Positions 34,506-45,983 of a stretch of DNA of 64,000 nt are shown here, one piece after another. The notes beneath the pieces were generated by a model. It was not told where the DNA came from, searched no databases, and saw nothing but the letters and a program-made list of their open reading frames with translations. The position numbers and the translations under genes are program-made. The stretch is from assembly GCF_041530365.1 (NCBI RefSeq), contig NZ_CP168034.1:2170001-2234000 (forward strand). Direction: 5' to 3'. Numbering within the stretch: position 1 is the first letter of the stretch; every line of letters starts with the position of its first letter. Source of the stretch: Capnocytophaga sp. ARDL2. GTDB lineage: Bacteria; Bacteroidota; Bacteroidia; Flavobacteriales; Flavobacteriaceae.

Positions 34506-35189
34506 ATGACTCCTACAATTTTAGAATTAAAAAATGTAACTATATATCAAGAAGAAGCACCCATTTTAAACAATGTAAATCTTCAAATCAACAAAGGTGA
34601 ATTCGTTTATCTCATTGGAAAAACAGGTTCAGGTAAAAGTAGTTTAATGAAGACACTTTATGCCGATTTATTATTAAAATCAGGTGAAGGTTGCATAGTC
34701 GATTATGATTTAAAAACTCTAAAAGAAAAAGACATTCCATATTTAAGACGAAAAATTGGTATTGTTTTTCAAGATTTTAAACTATTACCAGACCGTAGTA
34801 TTTATAAAAATTTAGAATTTGTTTTAAAAGCTACAGGATGGACTACTAAAGCAGATATAGACCAACGAATTTCCGAAGTATTATCTAAAGTTGATATGGT
34901 AAACTCTATCAACAAATTGCCACATCAACTTTCTGGTGGAGAACAACAAAGAATAGCAATTGCACGTGCCTTACTAAATGACCCTGAGTTGATTTTAGCA
35001 GACGAACCTACTGGTAATCTCGACCCTCAAACGAGTATTGAGGTAATGGAGGTATTGAGAAAAATCAACCAAAACGGTCGTACAATTTTGATGGCAACGC
35101 ATGACTATGCCCTTTTGGTTAAATTTCCTTCTAAAACGATTAGATGTGAACAAGGAAAAGTATTTGAAGTAATCCAAAAAAACGTCTAA
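34506..35189 (+). CDS. ftsE: FtsE-type ABC ATPase
   Basis: A 227-residue ATPase with Walker [10 protein letters not shown], the FtsE-like [16 protein letters not shown] segment, signature [15 protein letters not shown] and [14 protein letters not shown]. In other bacteria FtsE with FtsX regulates wall hydrolases at the septum. Length and the DFKLL motif distinguish it from LolD. No FtsX gene is adjacent. The following glycosyltransferase starts 1 base after its stop. Confidence 0.8.
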   Translation: MTPTILELKNVTIYQEEAPILNNVNLQINKGEFVYLIGKTGSGKSSLMKTLYADLLLKSGEGCIVDYDLKTLKEKDIPYLRRKIGIVFQDFKLLPDRSIYKNLEFVLKATGWTTKADIDQRISEVLSKVDMVNSINKLPHQLSGGEQQRIAIARALLNDPELILADEPTGNLDPQTSIEVMEVLRKINQNGRTILMATHDYALLVKFPSKTIRCEQGKVFEVIQKNV

Positions 35190-35190
35190 A

Positions 35191-36102
35191 ATGTTATCAG
35201 TACTCATTCCTACTTACAAATACGATGTAACCCAATTAGTTATAGACGTTTTTAAACAATGTACATCAGCAAACATCCCGTTTGAAATCATTGTTTATGA
35301 TGACGGCTCAGGAATACTGTACAACAACGAAATAATCAATAGTTTTTCTAATTGCACTTATACTGCATTGCCCAAAAACATCGGTAGAAGTGCAATTAGA
35401 AATTTATTAGCACAAAAAGCAAAATACTCTTGGCTACTATTTTTAGACGCTGACGTACAGGTTATTAAAGAAGATTTTATTGCCAATTATCTAAAAGAAA
35501 TCAACAAAAACACTACACCAAAAATCATCTACGGAGGCATAGTATATCAATCAAATAAACCCGAAAAATCACAATTATTACGTTGGTTTTATGGGAATAA
35601 AAGAGAAGCAATTCCTGCTAATCAACGTAAAAAGGAAACCTATTTAGCTTTTCTTACACTAAATTTTGTCATTCACAAGCAAATATTTGAAAAAGTACGC
35701 TTCAACGAAAGAATACCAAATCTCCGTAACGAAGATTTATTGTATTCTTATGACATCCAGCAACAGCAAATTCTATTAAGCCATATAGACAACCAAGTAT
35801 GTCATTTGGGTATCGAAACTACGGATATTTTCTTAAAAAAAACAGATGAAAGTACGTTGAGTTACATTTATTTATGGGAAAACAAACTACTCCCATACAA
35901 CTACACACCTTATGGGAAAATGTACAAAAAACTACAAGACTTCCATCTCATATCATTAGTAGGCTTAGGATTTAAAATTCTAAAACCATTTTTGACTTAC
36001 AACCTAAAAAGTTGCCATCCATCGATTACTATATTCGACATGTATCGCATGGGATACGTTTGTACTCTAAACAAAAAAGAAGTACTATCACAGTTTAAAT
36101 AA
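35191..36102 (+). CDS. Glycosyltransferase family 2
   Basis: A 303-residue GT-A enzyme. Motifs: MLSVLIPTYKYDVTQLVIDV, EIIVYDDGSGI, the LFLDADVQVI metal motif and RNEDLLYSYDIQ in place of the usual ED catalytic stretch. It may act in surface polysaccharide or glycoprotein synthesis. Coupled to ftsE by 1-base spacing, an arrangement that may only reflect co-transcription. A weak hairpin follows. Confidence 0.8.
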   Translation: MLSVLIPTYKYDVTQLVIDVFKQCTSANIPFEIIVYDDGSGILYNNEIINSFSNCTYTALPKNIGRSAIRNLLAQKAKYSWLLFLDADVQVIKEDFIANYLKEINKNTTPKIIYGGIVYQSNKPEKSQLLRWFYGNKREAIPANQRKKETYLAFLTLNFVIHKQIFEKVRFNERIPNLRNEDLLYSYDIQQQQILLSHIDNQVCHLGIETTDIFLKKTDESTLSYIYLWENKLLPYNYTPYGKMYKKLQDFHLISLVGLGFKILKPFLTYNLKSCHPSITIFDMYRMGYVCTLNKKEVLSQFK

Positions 36103-36458
36103 TTATGAAAACCGACAGTAATTGCAGTTTTTTATTTTTATAATTTGACGTGTCGCTTTGCATTTCCTTTTTTGAAAGAATATTAAATAGAAAAAATACA
36201 ATTAGAACTCCAGAAGAAATTTATTTTCAAAAAAACAAAGGAAAATACTTGCGTCATATCGTCTGCTGTACTATTTGTTTCGATTTACACCTCACAAAAT
36301 AACATCGCCTCATTCCTCACTCAAAAATTTCTGCTTACATAGATTATTTCCTCTTCGCAAATTTAATGCCTTTCAAGTACTTATTGTCAAAATATTCATT
36401 CTAAAATAAATACATAAACAAAAAAATCCTAATAGTTTCGAGTCAGAATTTTTAAGGA
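36103..36458. other. Gene-free gap before the second 5S
   Basis: About 355 bases with no frame worth calling. At its start there is a weak A/T-flanked hairpin after the glycosyltransferase, and near its end the terminator at 36422-36453. I see no other structured element. Confidence 0.6.
36422..36453 (-). terminator. Terminator beyond the second 5S rRNA
   Basis: On the minus strand the stem AAAAATTCT / AGGATTTTT (one G-U pair) lies 6 bases after the end of the second 5S copy, as expected for the end of a minus-strand transcript. Confidence 0.65.
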
Positions 36459-36566
36459 AAGCCGGCAACATACTCTCCCACACCATAACGCAGTACCATC
36501 TGTGCTATTAGGCTTAACTTCGCTGTTCGAAATGGGCAGGAGTGAGTCCAACGCTATAACCATCTT
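36459..36566 (-). rRNA. Second 5S rRNA copy, divergent
   Basis: About 107 bases aligning along the whole length to the 5S at 38389-38497, but with about 15 substitutions and one indel. Conserved cores (TACTCTCCCAC and GCAGTACCATCTG on the plus strand) are unchanged. Helix I is nearly kept, with one A-G mismatch. A terminator follows it. It may be a functional variant, or a 5S pseudogene left by recombination with another rRNA operon. It is separated from the rest of the operon by about 1.8 kb. Confidence 0.8.
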
Positions 36567-36580
36567 ATTTTTTTATAAAA

Positions 36581-36796
36581 TCAAAATAAAGTTCTTTTTT
36601 CTTTTTTATAAGAAAGATAGCTAAGTATCAATGGAATAATGATAAATCCTAGTCCTTTCAATAAAGATACCGACAAAAGACCTTTCATTTCAGACAACAA
36701 TATACAATCCATTTCGTATGAAAATATTTCATATAAAAACCATCCAAATGATAGAAAAACATACGAAAACAAAGCTCTAAATATCAATAATTTCAT
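36581..36796 (-). CDS. Small two-helix membrane protein (possible immunity-like partner)
   Basis: A 71-residue protein with two predicted helices (FRALFSYVFLSFGWFLYEIF and LLKGLGFIIIPLILSYLSY) and a basic C-terminus KKEKRTLF. It follows the glycine-rich 66-residue frame by 12 bases on the same strand. The 65-residue protein at 37218-37415 has the same plan and also follows a glycine-rich protein, which hints at a pair of toxin and immunity type. That idea rests on layout alone. Confidence 0.45.
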   Translation of the reverse strand: MKLLIFRALFSYVFLSFGWFLYEIFSYEMDCILLSEMKGLLSVSLLKGLGFIIIPLILSYLSYKKEKRTLF

Positions 36797-36808
36797 AATT
36801 CCATAACT

Positions 36809-37083
36809 TTATATACTACCAGTTACTGCTCCATATACAGTTGCAGCTACCATTCCAGCCAATGCTCCTAAAGGTCCTAATGCTACACCTCCAAAAACAG
36901 CCCAACCGACCATTCCAAATGCTCCTCCTAATACATCACTTTCTGTTCTTGTTCTAGTTTTATTTATTTTCGGTCCTCCTTTACTCAAAGCTTCTTGAGT
37001 ATAAAACAATCTGTAATTCCCATACCACCTTCAATCTCAAGAAAACAGATTTTAGCAGAATTTTTAGCAATTGGATAATATGG
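36809..37083 (-). pseudogene. Decayed paralogue of the glycine-rich lipoprotein C-terminus
   Basis: The open part (36809-37009) encodes 66 residues, ending in a glycine-zipper-like run (LGGAFGMVGWAVFGGVALGPLGALAGMVAATVYGAVTG). Just upstream, in a neighbouring frame, up to about 37083 the sequence reads KICFLEIEGGMGITDCFILKKL and then a stop at 36987-36989. This aligns with SFYWASVEEGGSGLGFSLLKK of the 286-residue protein. It is thus the tail of a homologous gene with a frameshift. The 66-residue part alone could still be made. Confidence 0.6.
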
Positions 37084-37167
37084 TTATCAACACAATTTTA
37101 CTTTACTAAATATTTCAAACAAGCTTTATTTCTCACTCTTTAAAGATCTTTATTTAGTATTTCAAAA

Positions 37168-37176
37168 GCAAATATA
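37168..37176 (-). promoter_or_regulatory. -7-like box before the paralogue fragment
   Basis: TATATTTGC on the minus strand, about 85 bases before the decayed paralogue. No clear -33 element. Confidence 0.35.
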
Positions 37177-37217
37177 CTTTATTAGCACCTACCTCATTAT
37201 TTTAAATCATATTAAAA

Positions 37218-37415
37218 TCATTTATCCTTTTTAAAAGCCTCCTTAAGAATAACAACTCCTAATACAATAACAAAAACATTAGAATAAATAAACGACTTAA
37301 TAACATCATTTTCTGAAAAATCCAATAAATTATAATTATTTACTGTACAAAACAAAAAATGATTAAAACTTACTAATAAGAGATAAACAATTAATATACT
37401 CAATACTTTTTTCAT
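37218..37415 (-). CDS. Small two-helix membrane protein (possible immunity-like partner)
   Basis: A 65-residue protein with two predicted helices (ILIVYLLLVSFNHFLFC and FIYSNVFVIVLGVVILKEAF) and a basic end KKDK. It starts directly at the end of the 286-residue glycine-rich lipoprotein gene (no gap). It resembles the 71-residue protein at 36581-36796 in size and plan only. Confidence 0.5.
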   Translation of the reverse strand: MKKVLSILIVYLLLVSFNHFLFCTVNNYNLLDFSENDVIKSFIYSNVFVIVLGVVILKEAFKKDK

Positions 37416-38276
37416 CTATCCAAAAAGAGCTGACGCCATAGCAGATTCAACAGCTACCCAAACAAAAGCACCACCTGTTAAAGCAAAACCTGCAGGCCCA
37501 AACATCACTCCCCATGCTCCGTAAGCCGCAACCCCCAACATCCCTGTAGTCATTCCTTGTGCATCTGCTATTGCTACATTTTTCCAATTTTTCTTGCCTT
37601 TTTTATTACTCATAAAATAGGGACTTCTCTTCTTTAATAAGGAAAATCCTAAACCACTTCCTCCTTCCTCAACGGATGCCCAATAAAAAGAAGATTCCTT
37701 TAAAGTCTCAATATACAACAAAATTGGTGTTTTAAACATTTTTCGATTATCAGATTTAACATCACCAACTAATTTATCTAAAGACATGTTTAGGTCTCCT
37801 ATATCTGAAGAATCAAAAAGAATCTGATTAGCTTGATCAATATACATTTTTTCCCAATCATAGATTAGTAAATCCTGAGACTTCTCGACACCAGCAACAT
37901 TTTTTGAGAAGTCAACTACTTGCTTCAATGTAATATCTCTAAAATCACTCATATAAGTATTATACAGATCTTCTACCAATTCTAATTTTTCATTCTCACT
38001 ATATAAATAAACATCTCCTCTACTCATATGAATATTATTCAATATTTCATTATGCATATTAGCCATTTTCATTATTTGCTCATAAGACAATTCTTCAAAA
38101 CTATCCATTTGATTTAATTTTTTTTGTCTAATGTTATTCAATTTCTTTAATTCTACTTCATCTAAAACTTCTCTCCTCCCAAGATTACTTTCATTCATTG
38201 ATAGATTTTCATTTCCAGTCGACGAATCCGAAGAACAAGAATAAAAAGTTGTTAAAAACTGAAAGGACAACAACAA
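37416..38276 (-). CDS. Lipoprotein with C-terminal glycine-rich hydrophobic domain
   Basis: A 286-codon frame starting at a TTG. A lipobox-like FYSCSSD gives an acylated Cys near residue 14. A helical middle part (about 35-190) leads to a C-terminal block with EGGSGLGFSLLKK and then a glycine-rich hydrophobic segment (GMLGVAAYGAWGVMFGPAGFALTGGAFVWVAVE). Such segments occur in membrane-inserting toxins and bacteriocins, but I recognise no family. In the same frame upstream lie ACG AAA GTT TTA AAA TAA ATT, which looks like a signal peptide start destroyed by an ATG-to-ACG change and a stop, so expression is doubtful. Confidence 0.45.
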   Translation of the reverse strand: MLLSFQFLTTFYSCSSDSSTGNENLSMNESNLGRREVLDEVELKKLNNIRQKKLNQMDSFEELSYEQIMKMANMHNEILNNIHMSRGDVYLYSENEKLELVEDLYNTYMSDFRDITLKQVVDFSKNVAGVEKSQDLLIYDWEKMYIDQANQILFDSSDIGDLNMSLDKLVGDVKSDNRKMFKTPILLYIETLKESSFYWASVEEGGSGLGFSLLKKRSPYFMSNKKGKKNWKNVAIADAQGMTTGMLGVAAYGAWGVMFGPAGFALTGGAFVWVAVESAMASALFG

Positions 38277-38345
38277 AGTTAATGTAATTTATTTTAAAAC
38301 TTTCGTTTTTATTTATATTTAATTAAAATTTCTTATTTATCAAAA

Positions 38346-38378
38346 AAAAAACTCTAATTTATTTCAATTAGAGTTTTT
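38346..38378 (-). terminator. Terminator of the rRNA operon after the first 5S
   Basis: Stem AAAAACTCTAATT / AATTAGAGTTTTT with a short loop, 11 bases beyond the 5S at 38389-38497. The main rRNA transcript probably ends here. Confidence 0.8.
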
Positions 38379-38388
38379 AACTTAAAAA

Positions 38389-38497
<109 letters not shown>

Positions 38498-38596
38498 AAA
38501 TCGGTTCTGCTAATTTATATTATCTAATTTAGCAGGAATATCGTACATATTGTAAAACACTTCTATTGATACTTTATAAAAGCAACTCTTAGAGCA

Positions 38597-41463
<2,867 letters not shown>

Positions 41464-41577
41464 TTGTGCTCTTTTTATCTCTTGTAATATCTCTATCACA
41501 AAAAATCGTGCTTTTTATTTTTCTATCTATTTGTGTTTTCCCAATATGTCTATGAACTTGTCTTCCTCTCGGATTTG

Positions 41578-41651
41578 TGGAGAATAAGGGAGTCGAACCC
41601 TTGACCTCCTGCGTGCAAGGCAGGCGCTCTAGCCAGCTGAGCTAATTCCCC
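41578..41651 (-). tRNA. tRNA-Ala (TGC)
   Basis: Cloverleaf on the minus strand with acceptor GGGGAAT / ATTCTCC, anticodon TGC in the loop CTTGCAC and T-loop TTCGACT. CCA is not encoded. In the 16S-23S spacer. Confidence 0.93.
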
Positions 41652-41729
41652 ATACATTCTACGAGTTATTTGTTTTGCCTTATCTACCGCATAACTGCTC
41701 AACTTCTAGAATTTCCTATTTAATACTAG

Positions 41730-41803
41730 TAGTCCCGGGCAGACTCGAACTGCCGACCCCTACATTATCAGTGTAGTACTCTAACCAGCTGAGCTACGAG
41801 ACT
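41730..41803 (-). tRNA. tRNA-Ile (GAT)
   Basis: Cloverleaf on the minus strand with acceptor AGTCTCG / CGGGACT, anticodon GAT in loop CTGATAA and T-loop TTCGAGT. CCA is not encoded. With tRNA-Ala it forms the usual Ile-Ala pair of the rRNA spacer. Confidence 0.93.
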
Positions 41804-41868
41804 CTGTATATCCTTCTATTTTATCCATTTATTTGAACCAACAGCGAGAGGTAAAGTCGGACATCTCT

Positions 41869-43387
<1,519 letters not shown>

Positions 43388-43512
43388 TATTTTTTATATT
43401 AATGATGTTTTATCCCAACTTTACTTGTTCTCTCAGGTATGCTGTTAATTCAATAAAATATTTTCTATGATCGTCTCTTGTTTTACTTTCACTCCCCTCT
43501 CAGAAAGCGAGT

Positions 43513-43545
43513 GCAAAAGTAGAAAGAATTTTTAAAACTACCAAA
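43513..43545 (-). promoter_or_regulatory. rRNA promoter P2 (proximal)
   Basis: On the minus strand TTTG (43542-43545), 20 bases, TACTTTTGC (43513-43521). The leader to the 16S start is about 125 bases. Confidence 0.75.
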
Positions 43546-43617
43546 ATTTATTTTGTTAAAAAATTTGTTAAAGTTTTTCTCCCCCTACTTACAAAACGCT
43601 TCGTTTCTAAAGCGGTT

Positions 43618-43649
43618 GCAAAAGTAGAAAGTTTTTTCTAAAACACAAA
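43618..43649 (-). promoter_or_regulatory. rRNA promoter P1 (distal)
   Basis: On the minus strand TTTG (43646-43649), 19 bases, TACTTTTGC (43618-43626). Both rRNA promoters share TTTCTACTTTTGCA, so they look like duplicates about 105 bases apart. Confidence 0.75.
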
Positions 43650-43673
43650 ACTTTTTTAGTTTTTTTTCTTTCG

Positions 43674-43748
43674 TGGGCGATGAGGGATTCGAACCCCCGA
43701 CCCCCTCGGTGTAAACGAGGTGCTCTGAACCAGCTGAGCTAATCGCCC
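43674..43748 (-). tRNA. tRNA-Val (TAC)
   Basis: Cloverleaf on the minus strand with acceptor GGGCGAT / ATCGCCC, anticodon TAC in loop TTTACAC and T-loop TTCGAAT. It lies about 290 bases before the 16S and has its own promoter upstream. Confidence 0.93.
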
Positions 43749-43768
43749 CCTATCTCTTTGAACGGATT

Positions 43769-43802
43769 GCAAAGATAGAACAAGTTTTTGTTATCTTCCA
43801 AA
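43769..43802 (-). promoter_or_regulatory. Promoter of tRNA-Val
   Basis: On the minus strand TTTG (43799-43802), 21 bases, TATCTTTGC (43769-43777), ending 21 bases before the tRNA start. Confidence 0.7.
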
Positions 43803-44028
43803 TGTTTTGAAGAAAAATTTTGAAATATTTTTTAAACAATTGGTTTTCAACGGATACTTTCGATACGCTTTGTGAATTCTCTCGCAAATTACACGGATTG
43901 TCGCTGTTTTTTTTCTTTTTACAACAAAAAAACAGAGATGCTATGCTTTTGGAGGAAATAAGGGAGCTGTTTTCGAGTATATAAATAATAGTTATATGTG
44001 GAAATGTAGTGGAAATCCCTATAAAAAC
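43803..44028. other. AT-rich gap between tRNA-Val and the DUF4294 gene
   Basis: Part of a 336-base stretch without a gene. Besides the tRNA promoter (above) and the hairpin at 44029-44072, I see only AT-rich unstructured sequence. Confidence 0.5.
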
Positions 44029-44072
44029 ATATCACCAAAATCCTATCCTTAACGATAAAAACTTGGTGATAT
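44029..44072 (-). terminator. Hairpin terminator of the DUF4294 gene
   Basis: Stem ATATCACCAA / TTGGTGATAT with a 24-base loop, followed on the minus strand by TTTTTA. It lies 12 bases after the stop codon. Confidence 0.65.
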
Positions 44073-44084
44073 TTTACTCCTTTC

Positions 44085-44771
44085 CTACTCTGGATAATAT
44101 CCTGAATCTCCTAATTTTGTTTTCCAATCGGCTTTCATTTTTGCACGATTAAATTGCAAAACTGGAGTTACATAATGTATTCTACGTTGATTTGCTAACT
44201 CTTCTAAAAGATATTCGATATAAAAATCTTCGATGTTTTGATTGGGATTGAATTGGGTTTTCAAGTTGATGTTAAACATTTTTGCCGTTTGATTTGACCA
44301 AAATGCAGACCAGCCACTTTTAAATTCTTTTATCAAATTAAAGGTAGATTGTCCCGTTTGTCTATGAATCAATTTCACCAAAATCTGACCATCTTTTCTC
44401 GACAATTTCTTCAAAGGCTCTTCAAACTTTTCTTTCAAAAGCTTTTCTTGAGTTTTAATGTATTTGTTTTTTTCACGGATTGTAGATTTTTTATCCAATT
44501 CAGAATTGAGTGCCATCAGGTTTTCTGAAGTTGCCACTACATACGGATACACGCGTAAAATTCTTCGGCGTAAAATATTCATCGTTTGTTCACGTTCGAT
44601 TTCTTCGCGTGATATATTGATAAATATTTCAGGCAATTCTACATAACCGTCTGCGTTTGCCTCTTTTACCATTTTGCTTACATTTTTGAAGTATTTTTCA
44701 ATATCTTCTCCTTCTTGGGCAAATCCTATTGTTCCTAAAAACATGAATATTCCTAAAAGTATTTTTTTCAT
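44085..44771 (-). CDS. DUF4294-family secreted protein
   Basis: A 228-residue protein with a signal peptide (KKILLGIFMFLGTIGFAQ) and a helical domain: PEIFINISREEIEREQTMNILRRRILRVYPYV, then the long coiled NSELDKKSTIREKNKYIKTQEKLLKEKFEEPLKKLSRKDGQILVKLIHRQTGQSTFNLIKEF. This pattern is DUF4294 of Bacteroidota. Function unknown, likely envelope-associated. It is divergent from an M42 peptidase gene. Confidence 0.8.
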   Translation of the reverse strand: MKKILLGIFMFLGTIGFAQEGEDIEKYFKNVSKMVKEANADGYVELPEIFINISREEIEREQTMNILRRRILRVYPYVVATSENLMALNSELDKKSTIREKNKYIKTQEKLLKEKFEEPLKKLSRKDGQILVKLIHRQTGQSTFNLIKEFKSGWSAFWSNQTAKMFNINLKTQFNPNQNIEDFYIEYLLEELANQRRIHYVTPVLQFNRAKMKADWKTKLGDSGYYPE

Positions 44772-44844
44772 TTTTTTACTATTTTAATTCAAAATTACTA
44801 CTAAATTATTTCATTCTTCTTATTTTTGATAAAATTTTTACATT

Positions 44845-45936
44845 ATGAGTACATCGATTTTAAATGAAAATTCTATCGCATTTGTTACCAATTATTTAAA
44901 CAATTTTTCTCCAACGGGTTACGAATCTTCTGGGCAAAAACTTTGGATGAATTATCTAAAACCTTTTGTTGATGAATTTTATACGGATAAATACGGTACC
45001 GCAGTGGGTATTATCAATCCTAATGCCAAATATAAAGTGGTCATCGAAGCTCATGCCGATGAAATCTCTTGGTATGTCAACTATATTTCTGAAGACGGAC
45101 TGATTTATGTCGTGAGAAATGGTGGTAGTGACCAAGTAATCGCTCCTTCAAAAAAGGTATATATCCACACACCAAAAGGTATCGTAAAAGGTGTATTTGG
45201 TTGGCCAGCTATTCACACGAGATTGAGACTGGGCAAAGACGAACCTACTCCAAAAATCGAGAGTCTTTTTATCGATTGTGGATGCGAATCTCGCGAAGAA
45301 GTTGAGTCTTTGGGCGTGCATGTAGGGTGTGTCATTACCTATCCCGATGAATTTGAAATTCTAAATAAAGACAAATGGGTAGGTCGTGCGTTGGACAATC
45401 GCATCGGTGGTTTTGTGATTGCCGAAGTGGCTCGTTTGCTAAAAGAAAACAACAAAACACTGCCTTTTGGATTGTATATCGTAAATGCTGTACAAGAGGA
45501 AGTGGGATTGCGTGGTGCCGAAATGATTACTCAAGCCATCAAACCCAATGTGGCTATTGTAACGGATGTTTGCCACGATACCACTACACCGATGATTGAC
45601 AAAAAAATCGAAGGGGAACAAAAAATCAACAAAGGGCCTGTGATAGGCTATGCACCTGCGATTCACAATATCTTGAGAGAACTGATTGTTTCTACAGCCG
45701 AAAAGCAAAACATTCCTTTTCAGCGAAATGCCCTTTCGAGAGTTACAGGTACAGACACCGACGCTTTTGCGTATAGCAATGGAGGTACACCGTCGGCTTT
45801 GATTTCGTTGCCTTTGCGTTATATGCACACAACGGTAGAAATGGCTCATCAAAACGATATCGAAAACCTTATCCTATTGATTTACCATACCCTACTCAAC
45901 ATCAAAGGAAACGAAAGTTTTTCGTATTTTGAATAA
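44845..45936 (+). CDS. M42-family metallopeptidase
   Basis: A 363-residue aminopeptidase of the M42 (glutamyl aminopeptidase/tetrahedral) family. Metal ligands appear in VIEAHADEISWYV (His), GRALDNRIGG (Asp), VQEEVGLRGAE (Glu pair) and IVTDVCHDTTTP. M42 enzymes form large dodecamers that degrade cytosolic peptides. Length is usual. A strong terminator follows. Confidence 0.9.
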   Translation: MSTSILNENSIAFVTNYLNNFSPTGYESSGQKLWMNYLKPFVDEFYTDKYGTAVGIINPNAKYKVVIEAHADEISWYVNYISEDGLIYVVRNGGSDQVIAPSKKVYIHTPKGIVKGVFGWPAIHTRLRLGKDEPTPKIESLFIDCGCESREEVESLGVHVGCVITYPDEFEILNKDKWVGRALDNRIGGFVIAEVARLLKENNKTLPFGLYIVNAVQEEVGLRGAEMITQAIKPNVAIVTDVCHDTTTPMIDKKIEGEQKINKGPVIGYAPAIHNILRELIVSTAEKQNIPFQRNALSRVTGTDTDAFAYSNGGTPSALISLPLRYMHTTVEMAHQNDIENLILLIYHTLLNIKGNESFSYFE

Positions 45937-45941
45937 AACAG

Positions 45942-45980
45942 AAAAAGACTGTCAGAACTAACATTCTCTGACAGTCTTTT
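45942..45980. terminator. Terminator after the M42 peptidase
   Basis: Stem AAAAGACTGTCAGA / TCTGACAGTCTTTT with T-run, between convergent M42 and M1 genes, so probably used by both. Confidence 0.9.
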
Positions 45981-45983
45981 GTT

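Noticed and set aside
36809..37009. Free-standing 66-residue bacteriocin gene
   Set aside because: Sequence just upstream in another frame aligns with the larger lipoprotein, so it is more likely the tail of a decayed paralogue, though expression cannot be excluded.
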